60,478 nt of DNA from Acidimicrobiales bacterium (GTDB taxonomy: Bacteria; Actinomycetota; Acidimicrobiia; Acidimicrobiales; JAHWLA01), in NCBI GenBank assembly GCA_035536915.1, contig DATLNE010000029.1, positions 1 through 60,478 of the forward strand. The letters run 5' to 3'. Position numbers and translations under genes: made by a program. Positions 14,252 through 22,401 of this stretch are shown here, one piece after another. The notes below the pieces were generated by a model. It had not been told where the DNA came from and did no database searches. It saw nothing but the letters and a program-made list of their open reading frames with translations. Within the stretch, counting starts at the first letter, position 1, and every line of letters begins with the position of its first letter.

Positions 14252-15922
14252 CTACTGCGCGGGTGTGACATGGAGACGGCGGCCCGCCCGCCGGGCTGCC
14301 GCCCCCACCCCGATGAGGAGCAGGGCGAAGGCCGTGAGCGGGCCGGCGCTGTTGCTGCCGGTGACGGCAATGGCGGTGCTGCTCTGGGCCTCGTCGGCGA
14401 CGCCGACGGTGCGGGCGGCCTCGCCGCGGGACGCCCTTGCCCCGGTGCTGCCGCCGCGGGCGGCGGCGGGGGCCACGACGGTTGCCGTGGCGGAGTCGGT
14501 GTTGTCGGCGGTGTCGATGTCACGGCCGGGCCCGGTGACGGTTGCCGTGTTGACGGTGGTGCCCGCCAGGCTGTCGGCCAGCCGCACGGTGACCACGACG
14601 GTCGACGACGAGCCCGCAGCGAGGGTGGTCGACCTCGCGCACGTGACGGTGGTGCCACCGGAGCACGACCATCCCGTTCCGACGGCCGACACGTAGGTCA
14701 TCCCCGCGGGCAACGGGTCGGTGATGGTGAGGGCGCCCGATGCCGACGGTCCTTGGTTGAGCACCGTGAGTTGGTAGCGGGCCGTCTCTCCCGCCACGAA
14801 CGAGCCGAGCGCCGTCTTCGTCAGCGCCAGGTCGGCCGAGGGCAACGACGTCACGAAGATCAGGTTGGGGTCGATGCCGAAGTCGCTGTTGTAGTGGTAG
14901 CTGCTCCCCGACACGTCGATGATCGCCGTAGACATCGTCGTGTCGCCGAGCCCGACGACGGTGCCCGTGTAGGTGCCGACGATGGTGCCGCCCACCGAGC
15001 CACTGCCGATGCGGGCGGGGCCGACGCACTCCCGGTAGTCGGGGCTGCTGGGGTCGGGTTCCCAACCGCAGGCGTCGGCGTACGGGGAGTTGATCGTGGT
15101 GCCCGCGGGGGTCTCGTACGAGACCTGCACGTCGCTCAACGAGAACAAGGGATCGAGCATCGTGAGGAACACGTCGAGCTGCGAGTAGCCGTTGGGCGCC
15201 GTCGAGGCCTCCACCGTGTACGTGACGGTGTCGCCCTCGTAGACGGTGGTAGGGCCGCTGATGCCGAGGACTGTGTTGCGGTTCTGCGACAGGAGCCGCT
15301 CCACGTAGAGCTGCCGCGGTGTGGGCGTGGTGGCGATCGTGCCGTTGGTCGCGGTGGCCGTCACGGAGTAGGCGCGGGTGGTGTCGTACGCCGCTTCGTC
15401 GCGGGTGACGGCGACGAAGAAGTACCGGTCGACGCACGTGCCCGCGGCGAGCGACGGAATCGTCTGCGTGGCCGGGCCCACCAGGTTGAGGTACGGGTTG
15501 GCGCTCAGCCATGTGAACGAGACGGTGATGCCCTCGACCGTGCCGCCCGTCGCGCACACCCGCACGCCGACCGGGTAGACGTTGGGGCCGTCGTCGACGT
15601 CGGTGCTGTCGAGCCCGACGATGTCCCACGTGATGGTCGTGATCGACAGGCCGTGCGCACTCGCCGTTGAAACGGTGCCGCCCTCGGCCTTGGCCGTTGG
15701 CGTTGGCGTTGCCGCTGCAGCCGGAGGGGTCGGCGTCGCGGCCTTCTCCGTGGTGGCGGCGGCCGGGGTGGCTGCGGGGCGGGCGACGGGCGCCTCGTTG
15801 CGGCCGTTGCCCTTGCCCGGTCGTTCGTCGCGGTCCGCGGCCCCGCCCGGGGCTGCGGCTGCAGGCGCCGTCCCTGCCAAGGTGAAGAGGACTGCTGCCA
15901 GGCCTGCCACAAGTGATCGCAC
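14252..15922 (-). CDS. Surface protein with DUF11 repeat and sortase-like tail
   Basis: GTG 15922 opens a 556-residue protein: signal peptide (VRSLVAGLAAVLFTLAGTAP), a Pro/Ala/Thr-rich low-complexity stretch, a ~330-residue beta-rich region with Cys pairs, and a DUF11 domain near residues 390-490 (SADLALTKTALGSFVAGETA, ITDPLPAGMTYVSAVGTGWS). The end has IAVTGSNSAGP, a hydrophobic stretch and RRAGRRL, arranged like an LPXTG wall-sorting signal with a changed motif. It is probably attached to the cell surface. No sortase gene is in the window. Confidence 0.75.
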   Translation of the reverse strand: MRSLVAGLAAVLFTLAGTAPAAAAPGGAADRDERPGKGNGRNEAPVARPAATPAAATTEKAATPTPPAAAATPTPTAKAEGGTVSTASAHGLSITTITWDIVGLDSTDVDDGPNVYPVGVRVCATGGTVEGITVSFTWLSANPYLNLVGPATQTIPSLAAGTCVDRYFFVAVTRDEAAYDTTRAYSVTATATNGTIATTPTPRQLYVERLLSQNRNTVLGISGPTTVYEGDTVTYTVEASTAPNGYSQLDVFLTMLDPLFSLSDVQVSYETPAGTTINSPYADACGWEPDPSSPDYRECVGPARIGSGSVGGTIVGTYTGTVVGLGDTTMSTAIIDVSGSSYHYNSDFGIDPNLIFVTSLPSADLALTKTALGSFVAGETARYQLTVLNQGPSASGALTITDPLPAGMTYVSAVGTGWSCSGGTTVTCARSTTLAAGSSSTVVVTVRLADSLAGTTVNTATVTGPGRDIDTADNTDSATATVVAPAAARGGSTGARASRGEAARTVGVADEAQSSTAIAVTGSNSAGPLTAFALLLIGVGAAARRAGRRLHVTPAQ

Positions 15923-15934
15923 GAGTGGCAGTTT

Positions 15935-15947
15935 GCCCAATTTGGGC
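15935..15947. promoter_or_regulatory. Short palindrome between divergent genes
   Basis: GCCCAA-T-TTGGGC lies between the starts of the surface protein (15922, minus) and the small membrane protein (15968, plus). It could be an operator for one or both divergent promoters. Only the symmetry and the position support this. Confidence 0.35.
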
Positions 15948-15967
15948 GAATCGATAGCGTCGTCGTC

Positions 15968-16177
15968 ATGGCAGACCAGAACGGCCGGACGCTGGCTGGC
16001 GTTTTCACCGGCGGTCTCGCACTCGTCCTCACTGCGTCCGCCTTCGGCGCCGTCGTCCCGAAGCCGCCTCGCGAACCGCAGCGGGAGCCCGAGCCCGAGC
16101 CTCAGCCTCAGCCGGAGCGCAGTCCGTTCGCCCCTCCCGACGTCGACGAAGCGACACTGCCCTCCTACGTAAGCTGA
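15968..16177 (+). CDS. Small membrane protein with Pro/Glu-rich tail
   Basis: The 69-residue product has one membrane segment (TLAGVFTGGLALVLTASAFG) after a short N-terminus, followed by a striking PREPQREPEPEPQPQPER stretch and an acidic end. Topology and tail suggest a small membrane anchor with a stiff extended arm. It is divergent from the surface protein and lies seven bases before the SDR gene. No family recognised. Confidence 0.55.
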   Translation: MADQNGRTLAGVFTGGLALVLTASAFGAVVPKPPREPQREPEPEPQPQPERSPFAPPDVDEATLPSYVS

Positions 16178-16183
16178 CCCGCC

Positions 16184-16954
16184 ATGCCCTTCGCACCCTT
16201 CGATCTCACCGGCCACGTCGCGCTTGTCACCGGAGGCAACGGCGGCATCGGCCTCGGCATGGCGGAAGGACTGGCCCAAGCGGGCGCCGACGTTGCCATC
16301 TGGGGGACCAACGAGCAGAAGAACAATGCCGCCGCCGCCCAGCTCGAAGCCCACGGCACCCGCGTGCTCGCCCTGCGCTGCGACGTCGGCGACGAGGAGG
16401 AGGTCGACGCCGCCTTCGCCGCCACCGTGGAAGCGCTGGGCAAGGTCGACTCGTGCTTCGCCAACGCCGGCGTCGGCGCCATCCCCAGCAAGTTCACCGA
16501 GGCGCCCACCGACGAGTGGCGACGGGTGCTGCGGGTCAACCTCGACGGCGCCTTCTTCACCCTGCGGGCCGCTGCCCGTCACATGGTCGAGCGTGGCGAA
16601 GGCGGCAGCCTGGTCGCCACCAGCAGCCTGTCGGCCATCGAAGGCGCCGCCCGCAACGAGGGCTACGCCGCTACCAAAGGCGCGCTCGTGGCCATGATCC
16701 GGGCACTGTCGGTGGAGTTCGCACCCGACGGCATCCGGGCCAACACCATCGTTCCCGGGTGGATCGAAACGGGCATGACCGACCCGCTGTTCAACTGGGA
16801 CCGCTTCCGCGACAACGTGCTACCGCGGATCCCCACCGGTCGTTGGGGTGCCCCGCGAGACTTCGCGGGCATCGCCGTCTACCTGGCCAGTCCCGCCTCC
16901 GCCTTCCACACCGGCGACACCCTCGTCATCGACGGCGCCTACTCGCTGTACTAG
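16184..16954 (+). CDS. SDR family NAD(P)-dependent oxidoreductase
   Basis: The 256-residue classical SDR has the cofactor motif VTGGNGGIGLGMAEGL (residues ~16-31), NAGVG at about residue 94, the catalytic Ser in SLVATSSLSA, YAATKGALVA with the YxxxK pair, and the C-terminal VYLASPASAFHTGDTLVIDG. Such enzymes reduce or oxidise a carbonyl or alcohol; the substrate is not evident. Its last 135 bases are antisense to the end of the convergent PAP2 gene. Nothing is missing from the active site. Confidence 0.93.
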   Translation: MPFAPFDLTGHVALVTGGNGGIGLGMAEGLAQAGADVAIWGTNEQKNNAAAAQLEAHGTRVLALRCDVGDEEEVDAAFAATVEALGKVDSCFANAGVGAIPSKFTEAPTDEWRRVLRVNLDGAFFTLRAAARHMVERGEGGSLVATSSLSAIEGAARNEGYAATKGALVAMIRALSVEFAPDGIRANTIVPGWIETGMTDPLFNWDRFRDNVLPRIPTGRWGAPRDFAGIAVYLASPASAFHTGDTLVIDGAYSLY

Positions 16955-17656
16955 CCGGCGGGTCAGCGCCCGCCCGAGCAGGAAGCCCGCGCCCAGCACC
17001 AGCGCGCCGCCCACGGCGTCGAGCCAGAAGTGGTTCGCCGTCACGACGATGGCGAACAGGGTGAGCACCGGGTACGACGCCACCAGCGCCCGGGACCACG
17101 TCCGCTTCATGGCCGGGAAGAGGACGATGGCCGACCACGTCGACCAGGCGAAGTGCAGGCTGGGCATGGCCGCGTACTGGTTCGAGACCTTCTGCATGGC
17201 GCCCGAGTCGAACGACCACAGGCCACCGATGACCTTCAAGGTGTCGACGAAGCCGTAGTCGGGAGGCAGCAGCCGCGGCGGCATGAGCGGGAAGGTGGCG
17301 AAGCCGATGAGCGCCAGCGCGGTGGTGAACGCCAAGGTGTTGCGCCACAGCGGGTAGCGGTCCTTCATGGTGCGGAACATGAGGACGAGGGCGCCGATCG
17401 TCACGATGAAGTGGGCGGTGCCGTAGAAGACGTTCCAGAACGAGATGAACCACTCGGCGCCGAGGAAGGCGTCTTGGATGCTCTCCTCGTGGTACAGCCC
17501 CACCGCCCGCTCCCACCGGATGATGTGGCGGGCGTTGGCGAACGCCTTGGCCGCCGAGACACTGGCCGAGCCCTGGGTGTTCCGGATCAGCGTGTAGACG
17601 CTGTAGAAGGCGGCGATGTAGAGGAGTTCGCGCCACCAGCGCAGGCGAGTAGGCAT
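16820..17656 (-). CDS. PAP2/inositol-phosphorylceramide-synthase-like membrane protein
   Basis: The 278-residue product has five or six membrane spans and the phosphatase motifs of the PAP2 family: MPSLHFAWSTWSAIV and TANHFWLDAVGGALVLGAG (the His-x3-Asp pair). The N-terminal half with NARHIIRWERAVGLYHEESI and TFPLMPPRLLP is typical of the actinobacterial IPC-synthase-like group acting on lipid phosphates. The C-terminal ~45 residues, after RALTRRLVQR, are low-complexity and antisense to the SDR gene; they are probably dispensable. ATG 17656 abuts the stop of the UPF0104 gene. Confidence 0.85.
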   Translation of the reverse strand: MPTRLRWWRELLYIAAFYSVYTLIRNTQGSASVSAAKAFANARHIIRWERAVGLYHEESIQDAFLGAEWFISFWNVFYGTAHFIVTIGALVLMFRTMKDRYPLWRNTLAFTTALALIGFATFPLMPPRLLPPDYGFVDTLKVIGGLWSFDSGAMQKVSNQYAAMPSLHFAWSTWSAIVLFPAMKRTWSRALVASYPVLTLFAIVVTANHFWLDAVGGALVLGAGFLLGRALTRRLVQRVGAVDDEGVAGVEGGGGTGQVDGDAREVSRGTPTTGGDPR

Positions 17657-18598
17657 CTACGTGGCGACGCTGGTGGGGCGGCCTCCCACGGCGAACGCGG
17701 GGGCGCCCGCCAAGCTGACGGCGAGGTTGACGGCGTAGATCAACAGGCCCAAGGCGACCGCTTGGTTGGTCGACACGCCGAGCCCGCTGTTGCTCAGGAA
17801 CAGCACGAAAGCACCTTCGCGCACCCCGAGCCCACCGATGGTGATGGGGAGCACCTGGAGGATGGCCACTGCAGGCATGAACGCCATCATCGCCGTCCAT
17901 CCCACGTCGAGGCCGAGCGCCTCCGACGCCAGGTAGGCGGCGGCCACCACGGCCAGTTGGTAGACGAAGCCCGCCACCAGCACCTCGAAAGCCAGGCCCG
18001 GGTGCTCACGGAAGCGGTGGATGCCCAAGTGCACGGCTCGCAGGAACCCGAGCACGCCGTCGTGGCCTTGCAGGCGGCGGCCGATGCCCGGGCGAGCGGC
18101 CACGAACAGCACCACGACCAGCAGGACAAGCGTGCTCACCGAGATGCCGACGGCGACCTGGCTGGCCAAGCCGAGGCGCAGCAGCCCGGGGTTCAGGGCC
18201 AAGGCGGCGAGGGTGATCATGGGCAGGACGATCCAGCCGGTCATGCGTTCGAGCACGACCGAGGCAAAGGAGTCGGGGCCGCGGCCGCTGGCGGCGGAAA
18301 GGCGGGCCACCCGGAGCACGTCGCCGCCGATGGTGGAGGGCAAGAAGTTGCCCACGAACAGGCCGGCGAACTGGTACGAGGCCAGCGACGAGATGCGCGC
18401 CCGCACGTCGAGCACGGCCAGCACCCGCTGCCAGCGGACGGCCGACAGGATGATCCCGATGAAGGTGACGGCGAGGGCGCCGAGCAGCCACTCGATGGTC
18501 GACGTGTTCCACGACGGGAGCAACGAGCGCAGGTGCACACGCGGCACCAGGATCGCGAGCATGGCGACGCTTGCCCCCACCCGAAGTGCGGTGAACAT
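17657..18598 (-). CDS. UPF0104 / lysylphosphatidylglycerol-synthase-type membrane protein
   Basis: The 313-residue product has about eight membrane spans and the family marks AVRWQRVLAVLDV, FVGNFLPSTIGGDVLRVARL and PITIGGLGVREGAFVLFL. The family covers flippase-like domains related to the membrane half of MprF; transport or flipping of a lipid intermediate is plausible. ATG 18598 is preferred because AGGTAGGAAG stands four bases before it; GTG 18616 is the alternative. The gene is stop-to-start with the PAP2 protein, suggesting that both act on the same lipid pathway. Confidence 0.85.
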   Translation of the reverse strand: MFTALRVGASVAMLAILVPRVHLRSLLPSWNTSTIEWLLGALAVTFIGIILSAVRWQRVLAVLDVRARISSLASYQFAGLFVGNFLPSTIGGDVLRVARLSAASGRGPDSFASVVLERMTGWIVLPMITLAALALNPGLLRLGLASQVAVGISVSTLVLLVVVLFVAARPGIGRRLQGHDGVLGFLRAVHLGIHRFREHPGLAFEVLVAGFVYQLAVVAAAYLASEALGLDVGWTAMMAFMPAVAILQVLPITIGGLGVREGAFVLFLSNSGLGVSTNQAVALGLLIYAVNLAVSLAGAPAFAVGGRPTSVAT

Positions 18599-18687
18599 CG
18601 TCTTCCTACCTCGCACGTGCCTCCCCCTGGTCCAGCCCTCTAGGTTAGGTCTTCGGCTCGCTCGGACGAACTCGTCGCGGAGGGGAT

Positions 18688-19473
18688 GTGGGAGGGGAAC
18701 TGCTTCAGGCAGGCATCGGCGGACGACCCCTGCTCCTCGTCCACGGCTTCACCGGCGCCAAGGAGGACTTCGGCGAGGCCGTCCCTCGGCTCGGTGAGCT
18801 CGGTTGGCACGCGGTGGCGGGCGACCTGCCCGGCCACGGGCCCGGCCCCCATCCCCACGGGCCGTACTCCCTGAGCGGCTTCGCCGACCACATCGGCGCG
18901 GTGGTCGACGGCCTGGGCTGGGAGCGCTTCGTCCTGCTCGGCCACTCCATGGGCGGCATGGCCGCTCAGCTGTTCGCGCTTGCGCACCCGGAGCGGGTGC
19001 AGGCCCTCGTCCTCATGAACACCGGCCACGGCCCGGTCGACACCATCGACCCTGCACTGGTGGCGGTGGGGCAGCAGTTGGTGCGCGACGGCGGCCTCGA
19101 CGCGCTGGCCGAGTACGGCAAGGACAGCATGTTCGGCTCGCTTGCCCACCAGCGCGTGTTGGCCGAGCGGCCGGGGTACGCCGAGTTCGGCGACGCCAAG
19201 CTGCTGGCGTGCTCGCCCCAGATGTGGCTGGCCATGTCGGTGGAACTGCGCGACCACCCGGACCGGCTCGAGCACCTGCGCTCCCTCGACGTGCCCACGT
19301 TGGTGGTGGTGGGCGACCAGGACGAGGCGTTCCTCGAGCAGTCCGAACGCATGGCGAAGGTGCTGCCCGACGCCCGCTTGGTGGTCGTGGCCGACGCCGG
19401 GCACGCCCCGCAGTTCGAGCAACCGGAGTCGTGGTGGCGAGCGATCGCCGCCTTCTTGGAGGAGGTCGGTTGA
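18688..19473 (+). CDS. Alpha/beta hydrolase
   Basis: The 261-residue product has the alpha/beta hydrolase layout: LLLVHGFTGAKEDF (oxyanion region), nucleophile elbow LLGHSMGGMAAQL with Ser near residue 92, VVVGDQDEAFLE with an acidic residue, and the catalytic His in VADAGHAPQFEQPESW. Substrate unknown; lid region residues 115-180 are not diagnostic. The gene overlaps the following ThDP enzyme by one base (TGATG). The start is GTG 18688. Confidence 0.88.
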   Translation: MGGELLQAGIGGRPLLLVHGFTGAKEDFGEAVPRLGELGWHAVAGDLPGHGPGPHPHGPYSLSGFADHIGAVVDGLGWERFVLLGHSMGGMAAQLFALAHPERVQALVLMNTGHGPVDTIDPALVAVGQQLVRDGGLDALAEYGKDSMFGSLAHQRVLAERPGYAEFGDAKLLACSPQMWLAMSVELRDHPDRLEHLRSLDVPTLVVVGDQDEAFLEQSERMAKVLPDARLVVVADAGHAPQFEQPESWWRAIAAFLEEVG

Positions 19474-21077
19474 TGCAAGGACACGGTGGCGAGCTCGCCA
19501 TGCACGTGCTGGCCGCCTACGGGGTGAACGAGGTGTTCACCTTGAACGGGGCGCATGTGTGGCCGCTGTACGACGCCTGCGTGAAGGCGGGCTACCGCAT
19601 CATCGACACCCGTCACGAGCAGACGGCGACCTTCGCCGCCGAAGGGCTGGCCAAGCTGACCCGGCGGCCCGGGGTGGCGGTGCTGACGGCGGGCCCGGGG
19701 GTTACCAACGGGATGAGCGCCATCGCCTCTGCGCAGTCGAACGGGTCGCCGTTGGTGGTACTCGGCGGGCGGGCGCCTGCCGGGCGCTGGGGGGCGGGGT
19801 CGCTGCAGGAGTTCGACCACGTGCCGATGGTGGCGCCGATCACCAAGTGGGCGCGCACGGCGGAGACGACTGCGGACATCGCCAAGCTGGTCGACGAGGC
19901 GGTGGTGACGGCGTTGTCGCCGCACCGCGGGCCGGTGTTCCTCGACATCCCGCTCGACGTCATCTTCGGCTCCGCCGAGGCCGACGATACGGTGGCCGCG
20001 ATGCCCCGGGGTACGGAGCCGGACCCCGACTTGGTGGCGCAGGCGGCAGCGTTGGTGGCGGGCGCCGAACGGCCGTGCGTGGTGGCGGGAAGCGATGTGT
20101 GGTGGGACGGCGCCTGGGACGCGCTGCGGCGGTGCGTCGAGTCGTTGCGAGTGCCGACGTTCGTCAACGGACAAGGGCGTGGCTGCTTGCCCGCCGATCA
20201 TGAATTGGCGTTCGCCCGCACCCGCGGTGCGTTGAAGCAAGCGGACGTGGTCGTCGTAGTGGGCACGCCGCTCGACTTCCGGCTGTCGTTCGGGTCGTTC
20301 GGCGACGCCCAGGTCGTGCACATCGTGGACAGCGAGGGTCAGCGGGCGGGCCATGTGGCCGCTGCGGTGTCGCCTGCCGGCGACCTGTCGTCGATCCTCG
20401 ACGGCATGGCCGAGTGGAGCGGGGAACGGGCCGACCACGAGCCGTGGATCGCCAAATTGCGTGACGAGGAGTCGGCCAAGCGAGCCGCCGAGTCGGCCGA
20501 GCTGTCGGCCGATGCCGACCCCATCCACCCGGCGCGCATCTACGGCGAACTGCGGCCTCGGTTGGCGCGCGATGCCGTGGTGATCGGCGACGGCGGCGAC
20601 TTCGTGTCGTATGCCGGGAAGCTGGTCGACTCCTACGAGCCCGGGTGCTGGCTCGACCCCGGGCCACTGGGCTGCCTGGGCACCGGGCTCGGCTACGCCA
20701 TGGCCGCCCGGGTGGCGCACCCCGACCGGCAAGTGGTGCTGATGCTGGGCGACGGCGCCGCCGGGTTCAGCCTCATGGACGTCGACACCTTGGTGCGCCA
20801 CCAGTTGCCGGTGGTGATGGTGGTGGGCAACAACGGCATCTGGGGATTGGAGAAGCACCCCATGCAGATGATCTACGGCTACGACGTGGCGTGCGACCTG
20901 CAACCGACCCGGTACGACGAAGTGGTGAAGGCGCTGGGCGGGGCGGGCGAGACGGTCGAACGGCCGGGCGACATCGGCCCCGCATTGGACCGTGCCTTTG
21001 CCTCAGGCGTGCCGTATTTGGTCAATGTGATGACCGACCCCGCAGTGATGTACCCCCGATCGTCCAATTTGGCCTGA
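19473..21077 (+). CDS. ThDP-dependent enzyme, acetolactate-synthase-like
   Basis: The 534-residue protein has the three-domain layout of the acetohydroxyacid synthase superfamily: N-terminal pyrimidine domain (HEQTATFAAEGLAKLTRRPG with the catalytic Glu; TAGPGVTNGMSAIASAQSN), a central domain, and C-terminal PP domain with GDGAAGFSLMDVDTLVRHQLPVV, the GDG-x25-30-N motif. Specificity cannot be told from sequence alone: oxalyl-CoA decarboxylase-like, benzoylformate decarboxylase-like and acetolactate synthase relatives share these features. It is coupled to the hydrolase upstream, and no IlvN regulatory subunit is near, which argues against a housekeeping acetolactate synthase. Confidence 0.85.
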   Translation: MQGHGGELAMHVLAAYGVNEVFTLNGAHVWPLYDACVKAGYRIIDTRHEQTATFAAEGLAKLTRRPGVAVLTAGPGVTNGMSAIASAQSNGSPLVVLGGRAPAGRWGAGSLQEFDHVPMVAPITKWARTAETTADIAKLVDEAVVTALSPHRGPVFLDIPLDVIFGSAEADDTVAAMPRGTEPDPDLVAQAAALVAGAERPCVVAGSDVWWDGAWDALRRCVESLRVPTFVNGQGRGCLPADHELAFARTRGALKQADVVVVVGTPLDFRLSFGSFGDAQVVHIVDSEGQRAGHVAAAVSPAGDLSSILDGMAEWSGERADHEPWIAKLRDEESAKRAAESAELSADADPIHPARIYGELRPRLARDAVVIGDGGDFVSYAGKLVDSYEPGCWLDPGPLGCLGTGLGYAMAARVAHPDRQVVLMLGDGAAGFSLMDVDTLVRHQLPVVMVVGNNGIWGLEKHPMQMIYGYDVACDLQPTRYDEVVKALGGAGETVERPGDIGPALDRAFASGVPYLVNVMTDPAVMYPRSSNLA

Positions 21078-21080
21078 GCC

Positions 21081-21974
21081 ATGGCCGAGATCACGAGGCA
21101 ACGCCAAGGGGAGATGGTGCGGGCGGTCCTGGAGGTGCTGAGCGAGCACCCCGAGGGCGTGCATGCCCAGGAGGTCATCAGCCGCGTCGAGCAGATGGTG
21201 GGGTCGTCCGAGTTCGAACGCGGCTACTACGCGAGTGGGGTCCGCCGGTTCGAGAAGATCTTGCGCTTCAACACCATCAATGCCGTCAAGGCCGGGTGGA
21301 TGGTGAAGAACAAGGGCATCTGGACGGTGACCGACGAAGGTCGAGCCGCGCTCAGTCGTTTCACGGACCCGGCAGAGCTGATGCGGGAGTCCTCACGTCT
21401 CTACCGCGAGTGGGAGCAAGCGCGGCCTGCGCCGATCGCCGAGGAAGAGGTCGCGCTCGACGAGGCGGCCGAGGAGAGCGCGGCGGCCACGCTCGAAGAG
21501 GCCGAGGAGAACGCGTGGCGCGAGATCGCCGACTACTTGCGCCACATGAACCCCTACGAGTTCCAGGATCTCGTCGCTGCGCTGCTCCGCGGCATGGGCT
21601 ATCACGTGGCGTGGGTCTCGCCGCCCGGTCCTGACCGCGGGCTCGACATCGTCGCCTACACCGATCCGCTCGGCGCCAGTGGACCGAGGATCAAGGTCCA
21701 GGTGAAGCGGCGAGCGGAGACGAAGTCGACCGTCGACGACATCCGCTCGTTCATGGCGCTGCTCGGCACCCAGGACATCGGCATCTTCGTGTCGTCCGGT
21801 GGCTTCACCTCTGACGCCGAGCGGGAGGCGCGAGGGCAGGAGAACCGCCGTCTCACGTTGGTGAACCTCGAGCAGCTGTTCGACCTGTGGGTGCAGTACT
21901 ACGAGGCGATCGACGAGACCGAGCGGCGGTTGCTTCCGCTTAAGCCGGTGTACTTCCTCGCCTCCGACGCCTAG
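21081..21974 (+). CDS. mrr: Mrr-type restriction endonuclease
   Basis: The 297-residue product combines an N-terminal winged helix (VLSEHPEGVHAQEVISRVEQ, then KAGWMVKNKGIWTVTDEG), an acidic coiled linker (about residues 115-150) and the Mrr catalytic domain: FQDLVAALLRGMGYHVAWVS, GPDRGLDIVAY (metal-binding Asp) and IKVQVKRRA (the QxK of the PD-(D/E)xK fold). Such enzymes cut modified DNA without a partner methylase. No methyltransferase is nearby, which fits a type IV role. It ends four bases inside the convergent thioesterase gene. Confidence 0.9.
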   Translation: MAEITRQRQGEMVRAVLEVLSEHPEGVHAQEVISRVEQMVGSSEFERGYYASGVRRFEKILRFNTINAVKAGWMVKNKGIWTVTDEGRAALSRFTDPAELMRESSRLYREWEQARPAPIAEEEVALDEAAEESAAATLEEAEENAWREIADYLRHMNPYEFQDLVAALLRGMGYHVAWVSPPGPDRGLDIVAYTDPLGASGPRIKVQVKRRAETKSTVDDIRSFMALLGTQDIGIFVSSGGFTSDAEREARGQENRRLTLVNLEQLFDLWVQYYEAIDETERRLLPLKPVYFLASDA

Positions 21975-22348
21975 TGGGTCTTCTTTAAGAAGCGCTCGGT
22001 CTCCACGACGACCCGGGTGATCTTCCCGGCGGCCACCAGGCCGTGGTCGTCGGAGACCGAGACGGTGAACACCAGCCGGCGGCCCGCGATCTTTTCGAGG
22101 GCCGCTTCGGCGGTGACGTCGCCGCCCACCGCCGTGGGGGCCAGGTGGTCGAGTTGCACGCGCATGCCCACCGTGGTCTGCCCGGCCTCGAGCTCGCCGT
22201 CGACCGCCACGCACGAGGCCTCTTCGGCCAGCGCCACCACCCGGGGGGTCGCCAGCACCGGCACCTGCCCGGAGCGCAGGGCCACCGCGGTGTCGCCGTC
22301 GGCCACCGTCATCGTGGCTCGTCCGGCCAGTCCTGCACGCAAGGGCAC
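21971..22348 (-). CDS. FlK-like thioesterase family protein
   Basis: The 125-residue hotdog protein starts MPLRAGLAGRATMTVADGDT and then has SGQVPVLATPRVVALAEEAS, which aligns with the FlK fluoroacetyl-CoA thioesterase group. VGMRVQLDHLAPTAVGGDV carries the conserved His. The presence of the Glu in ALAEEA and the downstream His fits the Thr/Glu/His set of the family. Its natural substrate is unknown and need not be fluorinated. It is divergent from tldD and converges with mrr. Confidence 0.82.
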   Translation of the reverse strand: MPLRAGLAGRATMTVADGDTAVALRSGQVPVLATPRVVALAEEASCVAVDGELEAGQTTVGMRVQLDHLAPTAVGGDVTAEAALEKIAGRRLVFTVSVSDDHGLVAAGKITRVVVETERFLKKTH

Positions 22349-22401
22349 AGGGGTACGATACGGCTCACCCGCGGCGGCGGGCCAAACCCCTCGGAGGACC
22401 C

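Noticed and set aside
14270-15670. Long plus-strand ORF opposite the DUF11 surface protein
   Set aside because: Its translation is Arg/Gly/Ala-rich with no family pattern; the minus strand encodes a signal peptide, DUF11 domain and sorting-like tail.
17030-18643. Plus-strand ORF of 537 codons across the PAP2 and UPF0104 genes
   Set aside because: Composition rich in His/Gln/Asp/Gly is that of an antisense shadow of hydrophobic membrane proteins, which are clearly real on the minus strand.
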